Under the pieces are notes generated by a model. It made no database searches. It was not told the origin of the DNA and saw only the letters and a program-made list of their open reading frames with translations. Shown here in pieces: positions 13,761-20,878 of a stretch of 23,340 nucleotides of DNA (position 1 is its first letter; each line of letters opens with the position of its first letter). This DNA is from Candidatus Uhrbacteria bacterium (GTDB lineage Bacteria > Patescibacteriota > Patescibacteriia > UBA9934 > UBA9568), in NCBI GenBank assembly GCA_003497135.1, contig DNKR01000029.1, forward strand, positions 28,057 through 51,396, written 5' to 3'. The position numbers were made by a program, and so were the translations under genes.

Positions 13761-13848
13761 CGATAACACGGCGTATGTGATTCGGGCTTTTCCCGAAAGC
13801 CCTCACCCAAATTGAAAAACCTTGTCGCTTTTGATAAACTATATATCT
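13761..13848 (+). other. Half attC-like site (5' half) with eroded terminator, right end of the array
   Basis: R''-like CGATAAC (13761-13767), arm ACGGCGTATGTG, hairpin GGGCTTT...AAAGCCC, CACCCAAATTGAAAAACC and the eroded loop text GTCGCTTTTGATA. No right half follows; the next gene starts at 13849. No further attC-like site is seen downstream. Confidence 0.65.
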
Positions 13849-14568
13849 ATGGGATTTGAATCGCAATCATTATTTCAAAAACCGACAAAACAGGAATCAT
13901 TTAAGACACCACAAGAAACTGGTATAAACAAACGCGCCAGAGCGGATTTGGTTGCAATTTACGATAAGCATGCCGATCCGAATGAAAGAATCGCAGAAAT
14001 AATCAAAAATGTTGAGAGGTTTCATTCTTATATTGATAAAGAAATTTTTTCAGTTGAGAAAATTGAAGATATAAGAAAAGCCCTAATGGCTTGTACAGGG
14101 ATTCAAGATAAAGAACAATTTATAGATGAGATAATGAAAATTTTAAAACCAGCCATTGATATTCGAGAGGTGTACGCTGATAAGTTCGAAGAGGCCCAAG
14201 CAAAAGTCATGAATGAAGAAGGCGGATTTACCGAACTAAACAGGCTGGTGTCTTATGGCAAGTCTGGTCCGACTATTCACATTCACCATGTTCCCGGAGA
14301 AACAGTACAAAATAAACGCTCGTTGTATTTAGATGCAATGAGAAAACTTGCCGTTATTGTTAGTGAAGATCCAGGGGTGCAACAAATAGTAGCAACCTCT
14401 TGGATAGTTGCAAAAAATCCAAGTATATTTACGATGTCTGGTTTTAATGTTGAAGACGTGAGTCATGAAGTTCGACAGGCGCATTTTGCCGGCGAAAAAA
14501 GAGAAATAAAAACTGCTACCATGAATCGGGAAGAATTTTTAAAAAGATTTTTGAAGGAAAAAATTTAA
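13849..14568 (+). CDS. Conserved-looking hypothetical protein
   Basis: 239 residues from the ATG at 13849; a TTG 27 bp upstream in the same frame lies in the attC remnant and is not preferred. No membrane segment. The N-terminal third is charged and helical (NERIAEIIKNVERFHSYIDK). The C-terminal half has a more globular pattern: GPTIHIHHVPGE (near 145-156, two close His), LYLDAMRKLAVIVSEDPGVQQIVATSW and a final EFLKRFLKEKI. The His-rich HIHHVPGE stretch could bind a metal, but I do not recognise the family. It is the first gene beyond the array and is followed 22 nt later by a membrane protein. Confidence 0.75.
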   Translation: MGFESQSLFQKPTKQESFKTPQETGINKRARADLVAIYDKHADPNERIAEIIKNVERFHSYIDKEIFSVEKIEDIRKALMACTGIQDKEQFIDEIMKILKPAIDIREVYADKFEEAQAKVMNEEGGFTELNRLVSYGKSGPTIHIHHVPGETVQNKRSLYLDAMRKLAVIVSEDPGVQQIVATSWIVAKNPSIFTMSGFNVEDVSHEVRQAHFAGEKREIKTATMNREEFLKRFLKEKI

Positions 14569-14590
14569 AAATTGCCCCAGTTGCATAAAT

Positions 14591-14992
14591 ATGGAAAATA
14601 ACAAATTTAAATTTTTACCACAATTTGTAGCTGGGATAGCAGGAGGCAGCTCATTTTGTCTAATTTTTTTAGTTATATCATTATTAACCGGTCTTTTAAC
14701 ACTGCTTGATTATTCCAATGGTGACAAAATTATGTCTATCTTTGGATTAATCATTTCTATAGTTGGTTCATATTTAGCAACCACTAAAATAAAAATCTTA
14801 GGTAATTATCCAGTAAAAACGAGTTTACTGTTAATTATAGCCACATTCATTATTGGGATATTTGGCTTACCAATTGCTCCTAATTTATCTGATACCCAAG
14901 GAATTACAATTATGTTATTAACAATACTGTCATTCCCAATATCTGCTATATCATCAATGTTCATAATTTTTATCCAGAAAAAAATTAGCTAA
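14591..14992 (+). CDS. Small four-helix membrane protein, possibly frameshifted at its C-terminus
   Basis: 133 residues with four predicted membrane segments: about 10-38, 47-66, 74-95 and 105-128. No transport or enzyme motif. It ends at TAG after a run of seven A (AGAAAAAAATTAGC). If one A is removed, the frame continues as KKLAKNLSAYELKKIERIGL and on to a TGA at 15065-15067, adding a basic cytoplasmic tail of about 27 residues. A real indel, slippage or a sequencing error are all possible. Function unknown. Confidence 0.75.
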   Translation: MENNKFKFLPQFVAGIAGGSSFCLIFLVISLLTGLLTLLDYSNGDKIMSIFGLIISIVGSYLATTKIKILGNYPVKTSLLLIIATFIIGIFGLPIAPNLSDTQGITIMLLTILSFPISAISSMFIIFIQKKIS

Positions 14993-15095
14993 AAACTTAT
15001 CTGCATACGAACTCAAAAAGATTGAACGAATTGGGCTTGGCAGAAGCATGAGATACAAAAAACTTTGATTCATAAATTATTAAATTTTAATTCCT

Positions 15096-15662
15096 ATGAA
15101 AAAATACAATCATTTATTGTTGGCGGTATTAATGGTATCCATATCCATATTTGCAACCGGATGCGGAGGGTCTGAAGAAAAGGAAAGAACGATTCGCGAA
15201 GCCGAGGAAGAGGCCGAGGCAAAACGCAAAGCCGGTGTTGAAGATTCAAAAAAACCGTCCGATGACATTTTTCTATTTTATGAAGATACGACTCTTTCCG
15301 AGCCGCGCGAGATTTTTAGGGTGGATAGTTTATATACGGTTTTTGGCGGGGGCACGCCCACAGCGTTTACCCTAGACAAAACTTATCGGGTCACCGAACT
15401 TGGGACTTATCATTGGAATGACGGAAACGGATCTCCGGCCCAAACACTCCAGATTGTTTCCGCTGACGGTAAAACCTATGGGCCTTGGCAGACCACGATT
15501 CGCGATCGCTATTATTGGATCGCGACAATTGATATTGAATTGCCCCCTGGGTCGTACACGGTAATTGATTCCGAACCAGCGACTTGGGCTCAAAATGAAG
15601 AAACTAAAGGCATGGGCATTGCTTGGATGTTTGGCGCGGAAGTTATAAATGGAAATGAATAG
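15096..15662 (+). CDS. Predicted lipoprotein
   Basis: 188 residues. Signal peptide: basic MKKYN, hydrophobic core (LLLAVLMVSISIFA), lipobox FATGC with Cys23 as the lipidation site. A charged, Glu/Arg/Lys-rich coiled-coil-like linker (EEKERTIREAEEEAEAKRKA) follows, then a beta-rich domain with FYEDTTLSEPREIF, TDKTYRVTELGTYHWNDG-like text and LPPGSYTVIDSEP. The beta domain looks like a carbohydrate-binding or pre-peptidase-type sandwich, but no specific family is certain. Anchored outside the membrane. 103 nt separate it from the previous gene. Confidence 0.82.
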   Translation: MKKYNHLLLAVLMVSISIFATGCGGSEEKERTIREAEEEAEAKRKAGVEDSKKPSDDIFLFYEDTTLSEPREIFRVDSLYTVFGGGTPTAFTLDKTYRVTELGTYHWNDGNGSPAQTLQIVSADGKTYGPWQTTIRDRYYWIATIDIELPPGSYTVIDSEPATWAQNEETKGMGIAWMFGAEVINGNE

Positions 15663-15701
15663 CCATACAAAACTTCATGGATAGCTTGTGAGAGCATTTA
15701 T

Positions 15702-15736
15702 TAACACTTGACAGTATTAACGCCATGTGTTATTAT
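15702..15736 (+). promoter_or_regulatory. Promoter and operator of the HigBA-type operon
   Basis: TTGACA (15708-15713), 17-nt spacer, TATTAT (15731-15736). TAACAC (15702-15707) and GTGTTA (15727-15732) form an inverted repeat that brackets the -35 box and touches the -10, the position expected for autoregulation by a HigA-type antitoxin. Confidence 0.75.
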
Positions 15737-15747
15737 AGAAGCATACT

Positions 15748-16032
15748 ATGATAAAAAGTTTTAAATCTAAGGAAACAGAAAGAATTTTTAATCGAGAATA
15801 CTCAAAAAAACTCCCAATTTCTATTCAAAGGACAGCTCTGCGTAAATTATGGATGATTGATGCGGCTGAGATCATTAACGATCTGCGAATACCCCCAGCT
15901 AACCACCTAGAACAATTAAAAGGGAATAAGCGGGGTCAGCACAGTATTAGAATAAATGAGCAGTGGAGGGTCTGCTTCAAGTGGCACCAAGGCGATGCGT
16001 ATGAAGTAGAAATAACCAATTATCATAATTAA
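15748..16032 (+). CDS. higB: HigB-type toxin (RelE superfamily mRNA interferase)
   Basis: 94 residues, the usual length. Begins MIKSFKSKETERIF; LRKLWMIDAAEIINDLRIPPANHLEQLKG and the C-terminal strands SIRINEQWRVCFKWHQGDAYEVEITNYH are characteristic of HigB (plasmid-maintenance killer protein). HigB cleaves mRNA in the ribosomal A site; it is held inactive by HigA. Toxin-first gene order, as here, is typical of higBA. 11 nt from the -10 box to the ATG. Antitoxin follows after 21 nt. Confidence 0.93.
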   Translation: MIKSFKSKETERIFNREYSKKLPISIQRTALRKLWMIDAAEIINDLRIPPANHLEQLKGNKRGQHSIRINEQWRVCFKWHQGDAYEVEITNYHN

Positions 16033-16053
16033 ACATAATAACAAACCTATAAT

Positions 16054-16356
16054 ATGCCTAAAAAAATACATCCAATTCATCCAGGCGAAGTATTAATGGA
16101 AGAATTTTTAGCGCCTTTTAAAATAAGCCAATATCGTTTAGCCAAAGATATTAATGTTGCGCCACGAAGGATTAATGAAATTATACATGGTTCTCGCGCT
16201 ATTAGCGCTGATACTGCTTTGCGCTTAGGCAAATACTTTAATACATCGCCACAATTCTGGCTTAATTTGCAATCCCATTATGAGTTAGCCGTAGAGGGCG
16301 ATGAGCTAATTATAGATTTAAAAAATAATGTTAAAACTTTTGAGTTTGCCGTTTAA
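16054..16356 (+). CDS. higA: HigA-type antitoxin (HTH, XRE family)
   Basis: 100 residues. Starts with IHPGEVLMEEFLAPFKISQYRLAKDI and continues with a helix-turn-helix NVAPRRINEIIHGSRAISADTALRLGKYF, followed by SPQFWLNLQSHYEL, the standard HigA (VapI/XRE) pattern. It neutralises HigB and represses the operon by binding upstream inverted repeats; a candidate operator lies at 15702-15732. The NUDIX gene begins 10 nt after the stop and may be co-transcribed. Confidence 0.93.
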   Translation: MPKKIHPIHPGEVLMEEFLAPFKISQYRLAKDINVAPRRINEIIHGSRAISADTALRLGKYFNTSPQFWLNLQSHYELAVEGDELIIDLKNNVKTFEFAV

Positions 16357-16366
16357 AGACAGCTGT

Positions 16367-16852
16367 ATGGAATTTTTAGATATCGTAGACAAAAATGACA
16401 ATGTCATCGGTCGGGCGTCAAAAGATGATATTTACAAAAATTCTTTTTGCCACAGAATTGTACATGTTTTAATTTTTGACGATAATGGTAAAATGGTTTT
16501 GCAAAAAAGAAGCAGTGAAGTATCTTTTTGCCCAGACCACTGGTCAACTTCCGCAGGCGGACATGTGCAAGCTGGTGAAACCTGCGAAGTAGCTGGTTTA
16601 CGAGAATACGAAGAGGAGTTGGGAACAAAAAGCGATTTAGAATTAGTTGGAAAAGATTATTATGAAGCAGGCGGTACGCCAAATAAATTTTTATACATCT
16701 TCAAAACGCGATTTAACGGGCCTTTTAAACCTGACGCCAGAGTCGTTTCAGAGATCGGAGTTTTTGATATTGAAGAAATAAAGAAAATGATTGCAAGCGG
16801 AGAAAAATTTCATCCTGAATTTTTGTTTATTCTTAATAAATATTATTTGTAA
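16367..16852 (+). CDS. NUDIX hydrolase
   Basis: 161 residues from the ATG at 16367; an in-frame ATG at 16328 overlaps higA and is not preferred. The Nudix box occupies residues 65-87: GHVQAGE, then REYEEELG, matching Gx5Ex7REUxEExG with Thr in the final position. The N-terminal MEFLDIVDKNDNVIGRASKDDIYKN and LQKRSSEVSFCPDHWSTSAGGH resemble isopentenyl-diphosphate isomerase-type NUDIX proteins of the YfcD kind. It would hydrolyse a nucleoside diphosphate-linked compound or act as an IPP isomerase relative; substrate not predictable. Close behind the toxin-antitoxin pair. Confidence 0.9.
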   Translation: MEFLDIVDKNDNVIGRASKDDIYKNSFCHRIVHVLIFDDNGKMVLQKRSSEVSFCPDHWSTSAGGHVQAGETCEVAGLREYEEELGTKSDLELVGKDYYEAGGTPNKFLYIFKTRFNGPFKPDARVVSEIGVFDIEEIKKMIASGEKFHPEFLFILNKYYL

Positions 16853-16984
16853 TACACGACAAATCCATGCTTTCCCAAAATGGACAAAACGGTTGTTTTG
16901 ATGTTTAATGGATGAGATTAATGGGTTTATTGCAATAACAATTTATAAATATTTCCAGTCGTAAAATATACGTAATAAAAAAAT

Positions 16985-17209
16985 ATGAGCTATAAATCAA
17001 TGGATGAATTTCCTTCCCCAAGACTATCTGGTGAAGAAGTTATAAAAAGAATCAAGGATTATGTCGCCCGCGGTTTAACTGATAAAGAAGCTTCCGACTT
17101 AGTTCAAATAGAGCAAGTCGAGGCGTTGGACTCTGTCCATGTCCCTTTATCTGGTGCAGAAAAAGCAAGAAAAGAAGTCTATCTAAAAAAACTTAACACA
17201 GAAAAATAA
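16985..17209 (+). CDS. Small hypothetical protein
   Basis: 74 residues, acidic-basic mixed and predicted helical (SGEEVIKRIKDYVARGLTDK, KARKEVYLKKLN). No membrane segment or known motif. It ends 11 nt before the next gene, so the two are probably one transcript. The gap upstream (16853-16984) is AT-rich and holds no feature that I can support. Function unknown. Confidence 0.65.
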   Translation: MSYKSMDEFPSPRLSGEEVIKRIKDYVARGLTDKEASDLVQIEQVEALDSVHVPLSGAEKARKEVYLKKLNTEK

Positions 17210-17220
17210 AAAAATATTTT

Positions 17221-17787
17221 ATGTTAAAAATTATTACAGCCGTTGCTATTGTGGTGCTAATTATTGGTGCGAGTATGTATTTTTGGCAAAAGCCAGAAAA
17301 AGAATCATTTCAAGAGGAAACAGAAGATTCGGTTGAGGCATGGAAGTATACAAATAAAGAATTTGGTTTCAGTTTTGATTTGCCTTCACAAGATTGGGAA
17401 ATAAAAGAAGAAAGAGTTGGAGGAGATCTTGGAAATCAGTTAAGGGTTAATATTAGTGAGCCTAGTTTTGTTGATGAAACTTTTGGCGAAAAAACAGATG
17501 TGGTTTCAATTTCAGTTATTGATCAGGATTTTAACGATGCTTACTCAAACATGAATGAAAATTTAAGTAAAGAAACTGAGAAAAATATTACGGTTGCGGG
17601 AATAACCGCAATTCAGAGAGCAGGAAAAAATGAATTTGGAGGAACGCTCATTGTTACGATTGTGCCATTTGGAGATAAAACAATAATATTTTTTCTGGGG
17701 ACAGACAAAGAACCATATGCTTCGCAGTTCGATGAATTGCTAGATTCTTTTGAAATAGTTGATCAGACTAATCAAAAAACTCAGTAA
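17221..17787 (+). CDS. Membrane-anchored extracytoplasmic protein, PsbP-like domain
   Basis: 188 residues. One N-terminal membrane segment (about 3-21), an acidic linker, then a domain beginning WKYTNKEFGFSFDLPSQDWE. The Y-x-N-x-x-F-G-F-x-F-x-L-P opening and the later strands (GGTLIVTIVPFGDKTIIFFL, SQFDELLDSFEIV) are the pattern of PsbP-like/PsbP-related extracytoplasmic domains widespread in this group. Function unknown; no active-site motif. The layout of anchor, linker and domain recalls the cassette protein at 9500-10192. Confidence 0.78.
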   Translation: MLKIITAVAIVVLIIGASMYFWQKPEKESFQEETEDSVEAWKYTNKEFGFSFDLPSQDWEIKEERVGGDLGNQLRVNISEPSFVDETFGEKTDVVSISVIDQDFNDAYSNMNENLSKETEKNITVAGITAIQRAGKNEFGGTLIVTIVPFGDKTIIFFLGTDKEPYASQFDELLDSFEIVDQTNQKTQ

Positions 17788-17839
17788 AGTAAAATAATAA
17801 ATTGACATTATAAATTTATAAACGGGTGGTACTGATTTT

Positions 17840-18826
17840 ATGGCAAAATTTGGCGACAGGAGAATAACTGGAAATCCGGAAACGGGTTCGCCAGAAGCCG
17901 AAGGCACTAGGCATAAAGATTATGATCTTATTTTTAGAAAATTTTTGATTAGCAGATATGCAACTGGAGAAAAATTGGGATCGCAAAATCTTTATCTTGC
18001 TGGAAAAAATTTATACGCGTCATTGTACCACCCTGAAAATATTGACAGTCTTATTGATTTGTCAGAAAAGTTTCCTGATCGAATCGATATAATGAAGTCG
18101 CCGCTTTCTTCTAAACCAGAAACTATACCAACCGAAGATGAATTTGTTAAAGAATTTAGAAAAATCTTAACAAGAGGAATTGATTATGATAAGTGCATTT
18201 CAGAAGCGGCCCGTGAGCAGCTTTCTCGTGTTGCACAACTTAGTGAACAAACTGTTATTTGGACAGAAGGCGACAGCGCCGGAGTTCCTGAAAAGGGCTT
18301 GCCAGGATCAAGAGAGCAGTTGTACAAAATTGCCGGCACTAGGATTTATGATATAAGAAAAGATATTGCAAAAGACAGAAATGCTAAAAGATCCGATGTT
18401 ATTTTGATTGTTGCAGAGGAGGGTAAAATGAGGTTTATTACCGATGTTGTAAAATCTTTTCATGAAAAACAAATAAGCACTATTATTATAATTGAGGATA
18501 GATTACAGAATATTATACAAGCAATAGAAATGATAAAAAAACAATTCGGCGAATCTGTCGATGTTTTTCCTGTTTGGGTTCGTCAAAGTGAATTTAAAGA
18601 CAAAACAGAAGACGGAAAAAGTTTAGAGGAATGTTTGTTTGATTATAATGCGATAGATTCAATTAGCGAATTAATGATGGTTCTTGATAAAAATAATCTT
18701 TTTTCTTCTGAACATAAGGTTGGTTCTATATTTGATTTAGACGGGGTATTATTGGACGATGAAAAAAGAAGAGAACTGCAAATAAGCGCGCTAGTTGCGG
18801 AATTTCAAAAAAATGGATGGATTTAA
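17840..18826 (+). CDS. HAD-superfamily-like protein with apparently permuted motif order
   Basis: 328 residues. HAD-like elements occur in the order II, III, IV, I. VIWTEGD (139-145, motif II-like Thr142 or the following GD loop); LYKIAG with Lys163 (motif III-like); STIIIIEDR (213-221, motif IV-like acidic pair); and only at the end VGSIFDLDGVLLDDEKRR (294-311), the classical motif I with Asp299 and Asp301. In ordinary HAD enzymes motif I is N-terminal. The first ~110 residues (HKDYDLIFRKFLISRYATGE, then a segment like a cap) would then follow motif I in a circularly permuted fold. First gene of a likely three-gene group with the kinase and methyltransferase. Substrate unknown. Confidence 0.72.
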   Translation: MAKFGDRRITGNPETGSPEAEGTRHKDYDLIFRKFLISRYATGEKLGSQNLYLAGKNLYASLYHPENIDSLIDLSEKFPDRIDIMKSPLSSKPETIPTEDEFVKEFRKILTRGIDYDKCISEAAREQLSRVAQLSEQTVIWTEGDSAGVPEKGLPGSREQLYKIAGTRIYDIRKDIAKDRNAKRSDVILIVAEEGKMRFITDVVKSFHEKQISTIIIIEDRLQNIIQAIEMIKKQFGESVDVFPVWVRQSEFKDKTEDGKSLEECLFDYNAIDSISELMMVLDKNNLFSSEHKVGSIFDLDGVLLDDEKRRELQISALVAEFQKNGWI

Positions 18827-18838
18827 TTAAAAATATTT

Positions 18839-19411
18839 ATGCCAAAAATTACGCTTATAATAATCACAGGCCTTCCTGGAACCGGGAAAACAACGCTTGG
18901 CAAAAAATTGGCACAAGATCTTAATTTGCCGTTTATAAATAAAGACGGAATTAAAGAAATCCTTTTTGATAATTTTGGCTGGAAAGATCGCAAATGGTCT
19001 GTAAAAATCGGCGGAACAAGTTATGATGTGCTTTATTATATTGTTGAGTCAATGTTAAAAGCAGGGAAATCATTGGTTATAGAATCAAATTTTGAGCCAA
19101 AATTTGCAAATAGAAAATTGCTCGATTTGAAGAAAAAATATAATTTTACGACTTTTCAAATCAGATGCATAACAGACGGCAAAATTCTGTTTAATAGATT
19201 TAAGAAACGCGCAAAATCAAAAGATCGCCATCCAGGGCATGTTGACAGTAAGAGGTTTGATGAATATAAGCATGTTTTGTCTAAAGGGCAAATTAAACCG
19301 CTTAAAGTCGGCGGCAAAATGATTGATCTTAATACAAGCGATTTTAGCAAGGTGGATTACAAAAAATTGTTAAGAACGGTTAAATTAGCAACAAAAATAA
19401 ATAAACTATGA
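18839..19411 (+). CDS. P-loop kinase, AAA_33/zeta-toxin-like small-molecule kinase family
   Basis: 190 residues. Walker A GLPGTGKTT (10-18) right after the N-terminal strand LIIITG. NKDGIKEILFDNFGW (34-48) has the DxIR/K-like motif of AAA_33 kinases, and LVIESNF (74-81 region) is the Walker-B-like acidic strand. A lid region with FNRFKKRAKSKDRHPGH follows. Such proteins phosphorylate nucleosides, sugars, aminoglycoside-like drugs or, in zeta toxins, UDP-sugars. Starts 12 nt after the HAD-like gene and overlaps the methyltransferase by 4 bp, so the three genes are probably translationally coupled. Confidence 0.85.
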   Translation: MPKITLIIITGLPGTGKTTLGKKLAQDLNLPFINKDGIKEILFDNFGWKDRKWSVKIGGTSYDVLYYIVESMLKAGKSLVIESNFEPKFANRKLLDLKKKYNFTTFQIRCITDGKILFNRFKKRAKSKDRHPGHVDSKRFDEYKHVLSKGQIKPLKVGGKMIDLNTSDFSKVDYKKLLRTVKLATKINKL

Positions 19412-20037
19412 CAATTTGGGATAATATTTATCAGGGTTATCAAAAAGACGGGGATGCTTGGGCAACTCTTGCGGAGGGCATTCATCCGTTATTTAAACAG
19501 TTTTTGAGCCAATCAAATTTTGAACTTAAACATGTCTTAGATGTTGGGTGTGGAACTGGAAAGTATTTGAAGTTATTGCAATCCGCAGGTTTCGAAACGG
19601 ACGGCATTGATTCAAGCGAAACCGCAGTTGAAATGACAAAAAAGGCATTAAATGACGATTCTGTAATTTTTTGCATTAATATGTTTGAATTTGAAATACC
19701 CAAAAATAGGTATGACCTGATCATTTCTGTTTCAACAATCCACCATGGTACAAAAGAACAAGTTCAAAATTTAATAAGCAAAATTTACGAGGCAATAGTT
19801 GAGAATGGAAGAATTTTTATTACAATACCTGATTTTGAAATTGCAATGAAATGGGATAATTTTAAAGATCATGAAGTAATTTCAGAAGGAACTTTTGTTC
19901 CATTATCAGGTCCAGAAAAAGGATTGACTCACAGTTTTTTTACAAAAGAAGAAATACAAAAAGTATTTTCCATGTTTAGGGATGTAAAATTAGAGTTAGA
20001 TGAAATTGGGCGCTGGGTTATTCAGGCCTCTAAATAA
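19408..20037 (+). CDS. Class I SAM-dependent methyltransferase
   Basis: 209 residues. SAM-binding motif I VLDVGCGTG (43-51), acidic end of strand 2 in DGIDSSE (65-71), motif post-II YDLIISVSTIHHG, and the C-terminal HSFFTKEEIQKVF, usual for Methyltransf_11/25 small-molecule or tRNA-like methylases. Target unknown. Its ATG overlaps the kinase stop in ATGA. A perfect hairpin downstream (20051-20076) probably terminates this three-gene transcript. Confidence 0.88.
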   Translation: MTIWDNIYQGYQKDGDAWATLAEGIHPLFKQFLSQSNFELKHVLDVGCGTGKYLKLLQSAGFETDGIDSSETAVEMTKKALNDDSVIFCINMFEFEIPKNRYDLIISVSTIHHGTKEQVQNLISKIYEAIVENGRIFITIPDFEIAMKWDNFKDHEVISEGTFVPLSGPEKGLTHSFFTKEEIQKVFSMFRDVKLELDEIGRWVIQASK

Positions 20038-20050
20038 ATGAAAATTTTTC

Positions 20051-20083
20051 GCTTTCATGCTACATAGCATGAAAGCATTATTT
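20051..20083 (+). terminator. Rho-independent terminator
   Basis: GCTTTCATGC (20051-20060) pairs perfectly with GCATGAAAGC (20067-20076); 6-nt loop; ATTATTTT follows. Terminates the methyltransferase transcript. Confidence 0.85.
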
Positions 20084-20090
20084 TACGCCA

Positions 20091-20114
20091 CCATGTCGGT
20101 CGCGACCGACATGG
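20091..20114. repeat. Perfect 24-bp palindrome
   Basis: Half-site CCATGTCGGTCG followed by its exact reverse complement, 24 bp with no spacer. GC-rich in an AT-rich gap, 17 bp upstream of the msrB start. It is too symmetrical to be chance; operator, cruciform or restriction/modification-related site are all open. The flanking bases do not extend the symmetry. Confidence 0.8.
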
Positions 20115-20131
20115 CCACATAAACACAAATT

Positions 20132-20497
20132 ATGCCAAACAACTACAACAAACTAACGCCAGAAGAAGAAGCTGTTATGGTGAACAAAGAAACCGAAGCG
20201 CCTTTTTCCGGCAAGTATGACAAGTTTTTTGAAAAGGGAATGTACGCTTGCAAAAGATGCGGAGCTGAACTTTTCAGATCAGAAAATAAATTTGACGCTG
20301 GGTGCGGTTGGCCGAGCTTTGACGATGAAATAAAAGGAGCGATTAAAAGAGCTCCGGACAAGGACGGAATTAGAACAGAGATTATATGCAATAATTGCGG
20401 AGCGCATTTGGGCCATGTATTTGAAGGTGAAAAAATGACAGACAAAAATTTACGGCTCTGCGTTAATTCTATTGCTTTGAATTTCAATAAGCGTTAA
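20132..20497 (+). CDS. msrB: Peptide-methionine (R)-S-oxide reductase MsrB
   Basis: 121 residues, near the usual length of the single-domain enzyme. Two zinc-binding CxxC pairs, C40-x-x-C43 and C86-x-x-C89; GCGWPSF (57-63) and GHVFEG substrate loops; catalytic Cys110 in RLCVNSIAL (usually RYCVNSASL). It reduces methionine-R-sulfoxide in oxidised proteins. Cys58 may serve as a resolving residue. The perfect palindrome just upstream could be its operator, which is untested. Start follows the palindrome by 17 bp. Confidence 0.95.
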   Translation: MPNNYNKLTPEEEAVMVNKETEAPFSGKYDKFFEKGMYACKRCGAELFRSENKFDAGCGWPSFDDEIKGAIKRAPDKDGIRTEIICNNCGAHLGHVFEGEKMTDKNLRLCVNSIALNFNKR

Positions 20498-20513
20498 AAT
20501 TGTTGAATATTAT

Positions 20514-20873
20514 ATGGAATCAACCTTTTCAAAATTTTTAGTGATCGCTCTTCTTGCTGTTGGCGAGTCATTATCAATTTATGCTGAAATGGTCGGAGCA
20601 AAAAACAATCATGTTGCTGAACAGCCTTTTTTGCAGATATTTTTAAAAATGTTTTTGTTAATTACGCTTGCCGGCGGATTTTTAATCGCCGGATATATGT
20701 TGGGGTTTAAGGCCTTCAAAAATATTTGGATTGTGAGTGTTGCGTCAATCACCTCAATTCTGATAGTTGAGCCGCTTCTTGCTTGGGCAATATTTCAGCA
20801 AATACCAACAACAGGCGCTGCAATTGGCTTCGTGATGGGTGTTGTTGGATTATTTTTGTCTATATTTTTCTAG
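20514..20873 (+). CDS. Small four-helix membrane protein
   Basis: 119 residues with four hydrophobic segments: about 6-24 (LVIALLAVGESLSIYAE), 42-64 (IFLKMFLLITLAGGFLIAGY), 70-90 and 97-119. A Glu sits inside the first helix (near residue 18). The size and helix count recall EmrE/EamA-type half transporters, but the typical SMR motif is not evident. The next gene starts 5 nt after the stop, so they are likely co-transcribed. Function unknown. Confidence 0.78.
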   Translation: MESTFSKFLVIALLAVGESLSIYAEMVGAKNNHVAEQPFLQIFLKMFLLITLAGGFLIAGYMLGFKAFKNIWIVSVASITSILIVEPLLAWAIFQQIPTTGAAIGFVMGVVGLFLSIFF

Positions 20874-20878
20874 TTTTT

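Larger units (their letters stand above)
1..13848 (+). mobile_element. Integron-type gene-cassette array (CALIN-like, no integrase in window)
   Basis: Plus-strand genes are separated by imperfect palindromes at 481-583, 1270-1364, 7117-7204, 7827-7952, 8559-8624, 9297-9422 and 10218-10337, with half-sites at 7232, 13360-13381 and 13761. Each full site has the attC layout: an RYYYAAC-like box, an inner arm close to GCGTGTATGCG, a variable loop, the complementary arm CGCATACACGC, a short unpaired spacer (often GAAC) and a GTTRRRY-like box. One gene per site and uniform orientation are what integron-integrase capture produces. The stretch 1365-7116 is too long and too mixed for one cassette and probably contains insertions or decayed sites. 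No tyrosine recombinase gene is present here, so an intI would have to lie to the left, or the array is orphaned. The pattern is seen directly; the integron reading is inference from it. Confidence 0.8.

Noticed and set aside
17802..17835. TTGACA as a promoter for the 17840 gene
   Set aside because: No acceptable -10 hexamer 16-18 bp downstream.
20087..20096. GCCACCATG (Kozak-like) in the palindrome
   Set aside because: Chance result of the palindrome; the reading frame from it is not a gene and the organism is bacterial.
20783..20878. Upstream extension of the DUF218-like protein
   Set aside because: It overlaps the preceding membrane protein in another frame; the DUF218 N-terminal strand starts just after the ATG at 20879.
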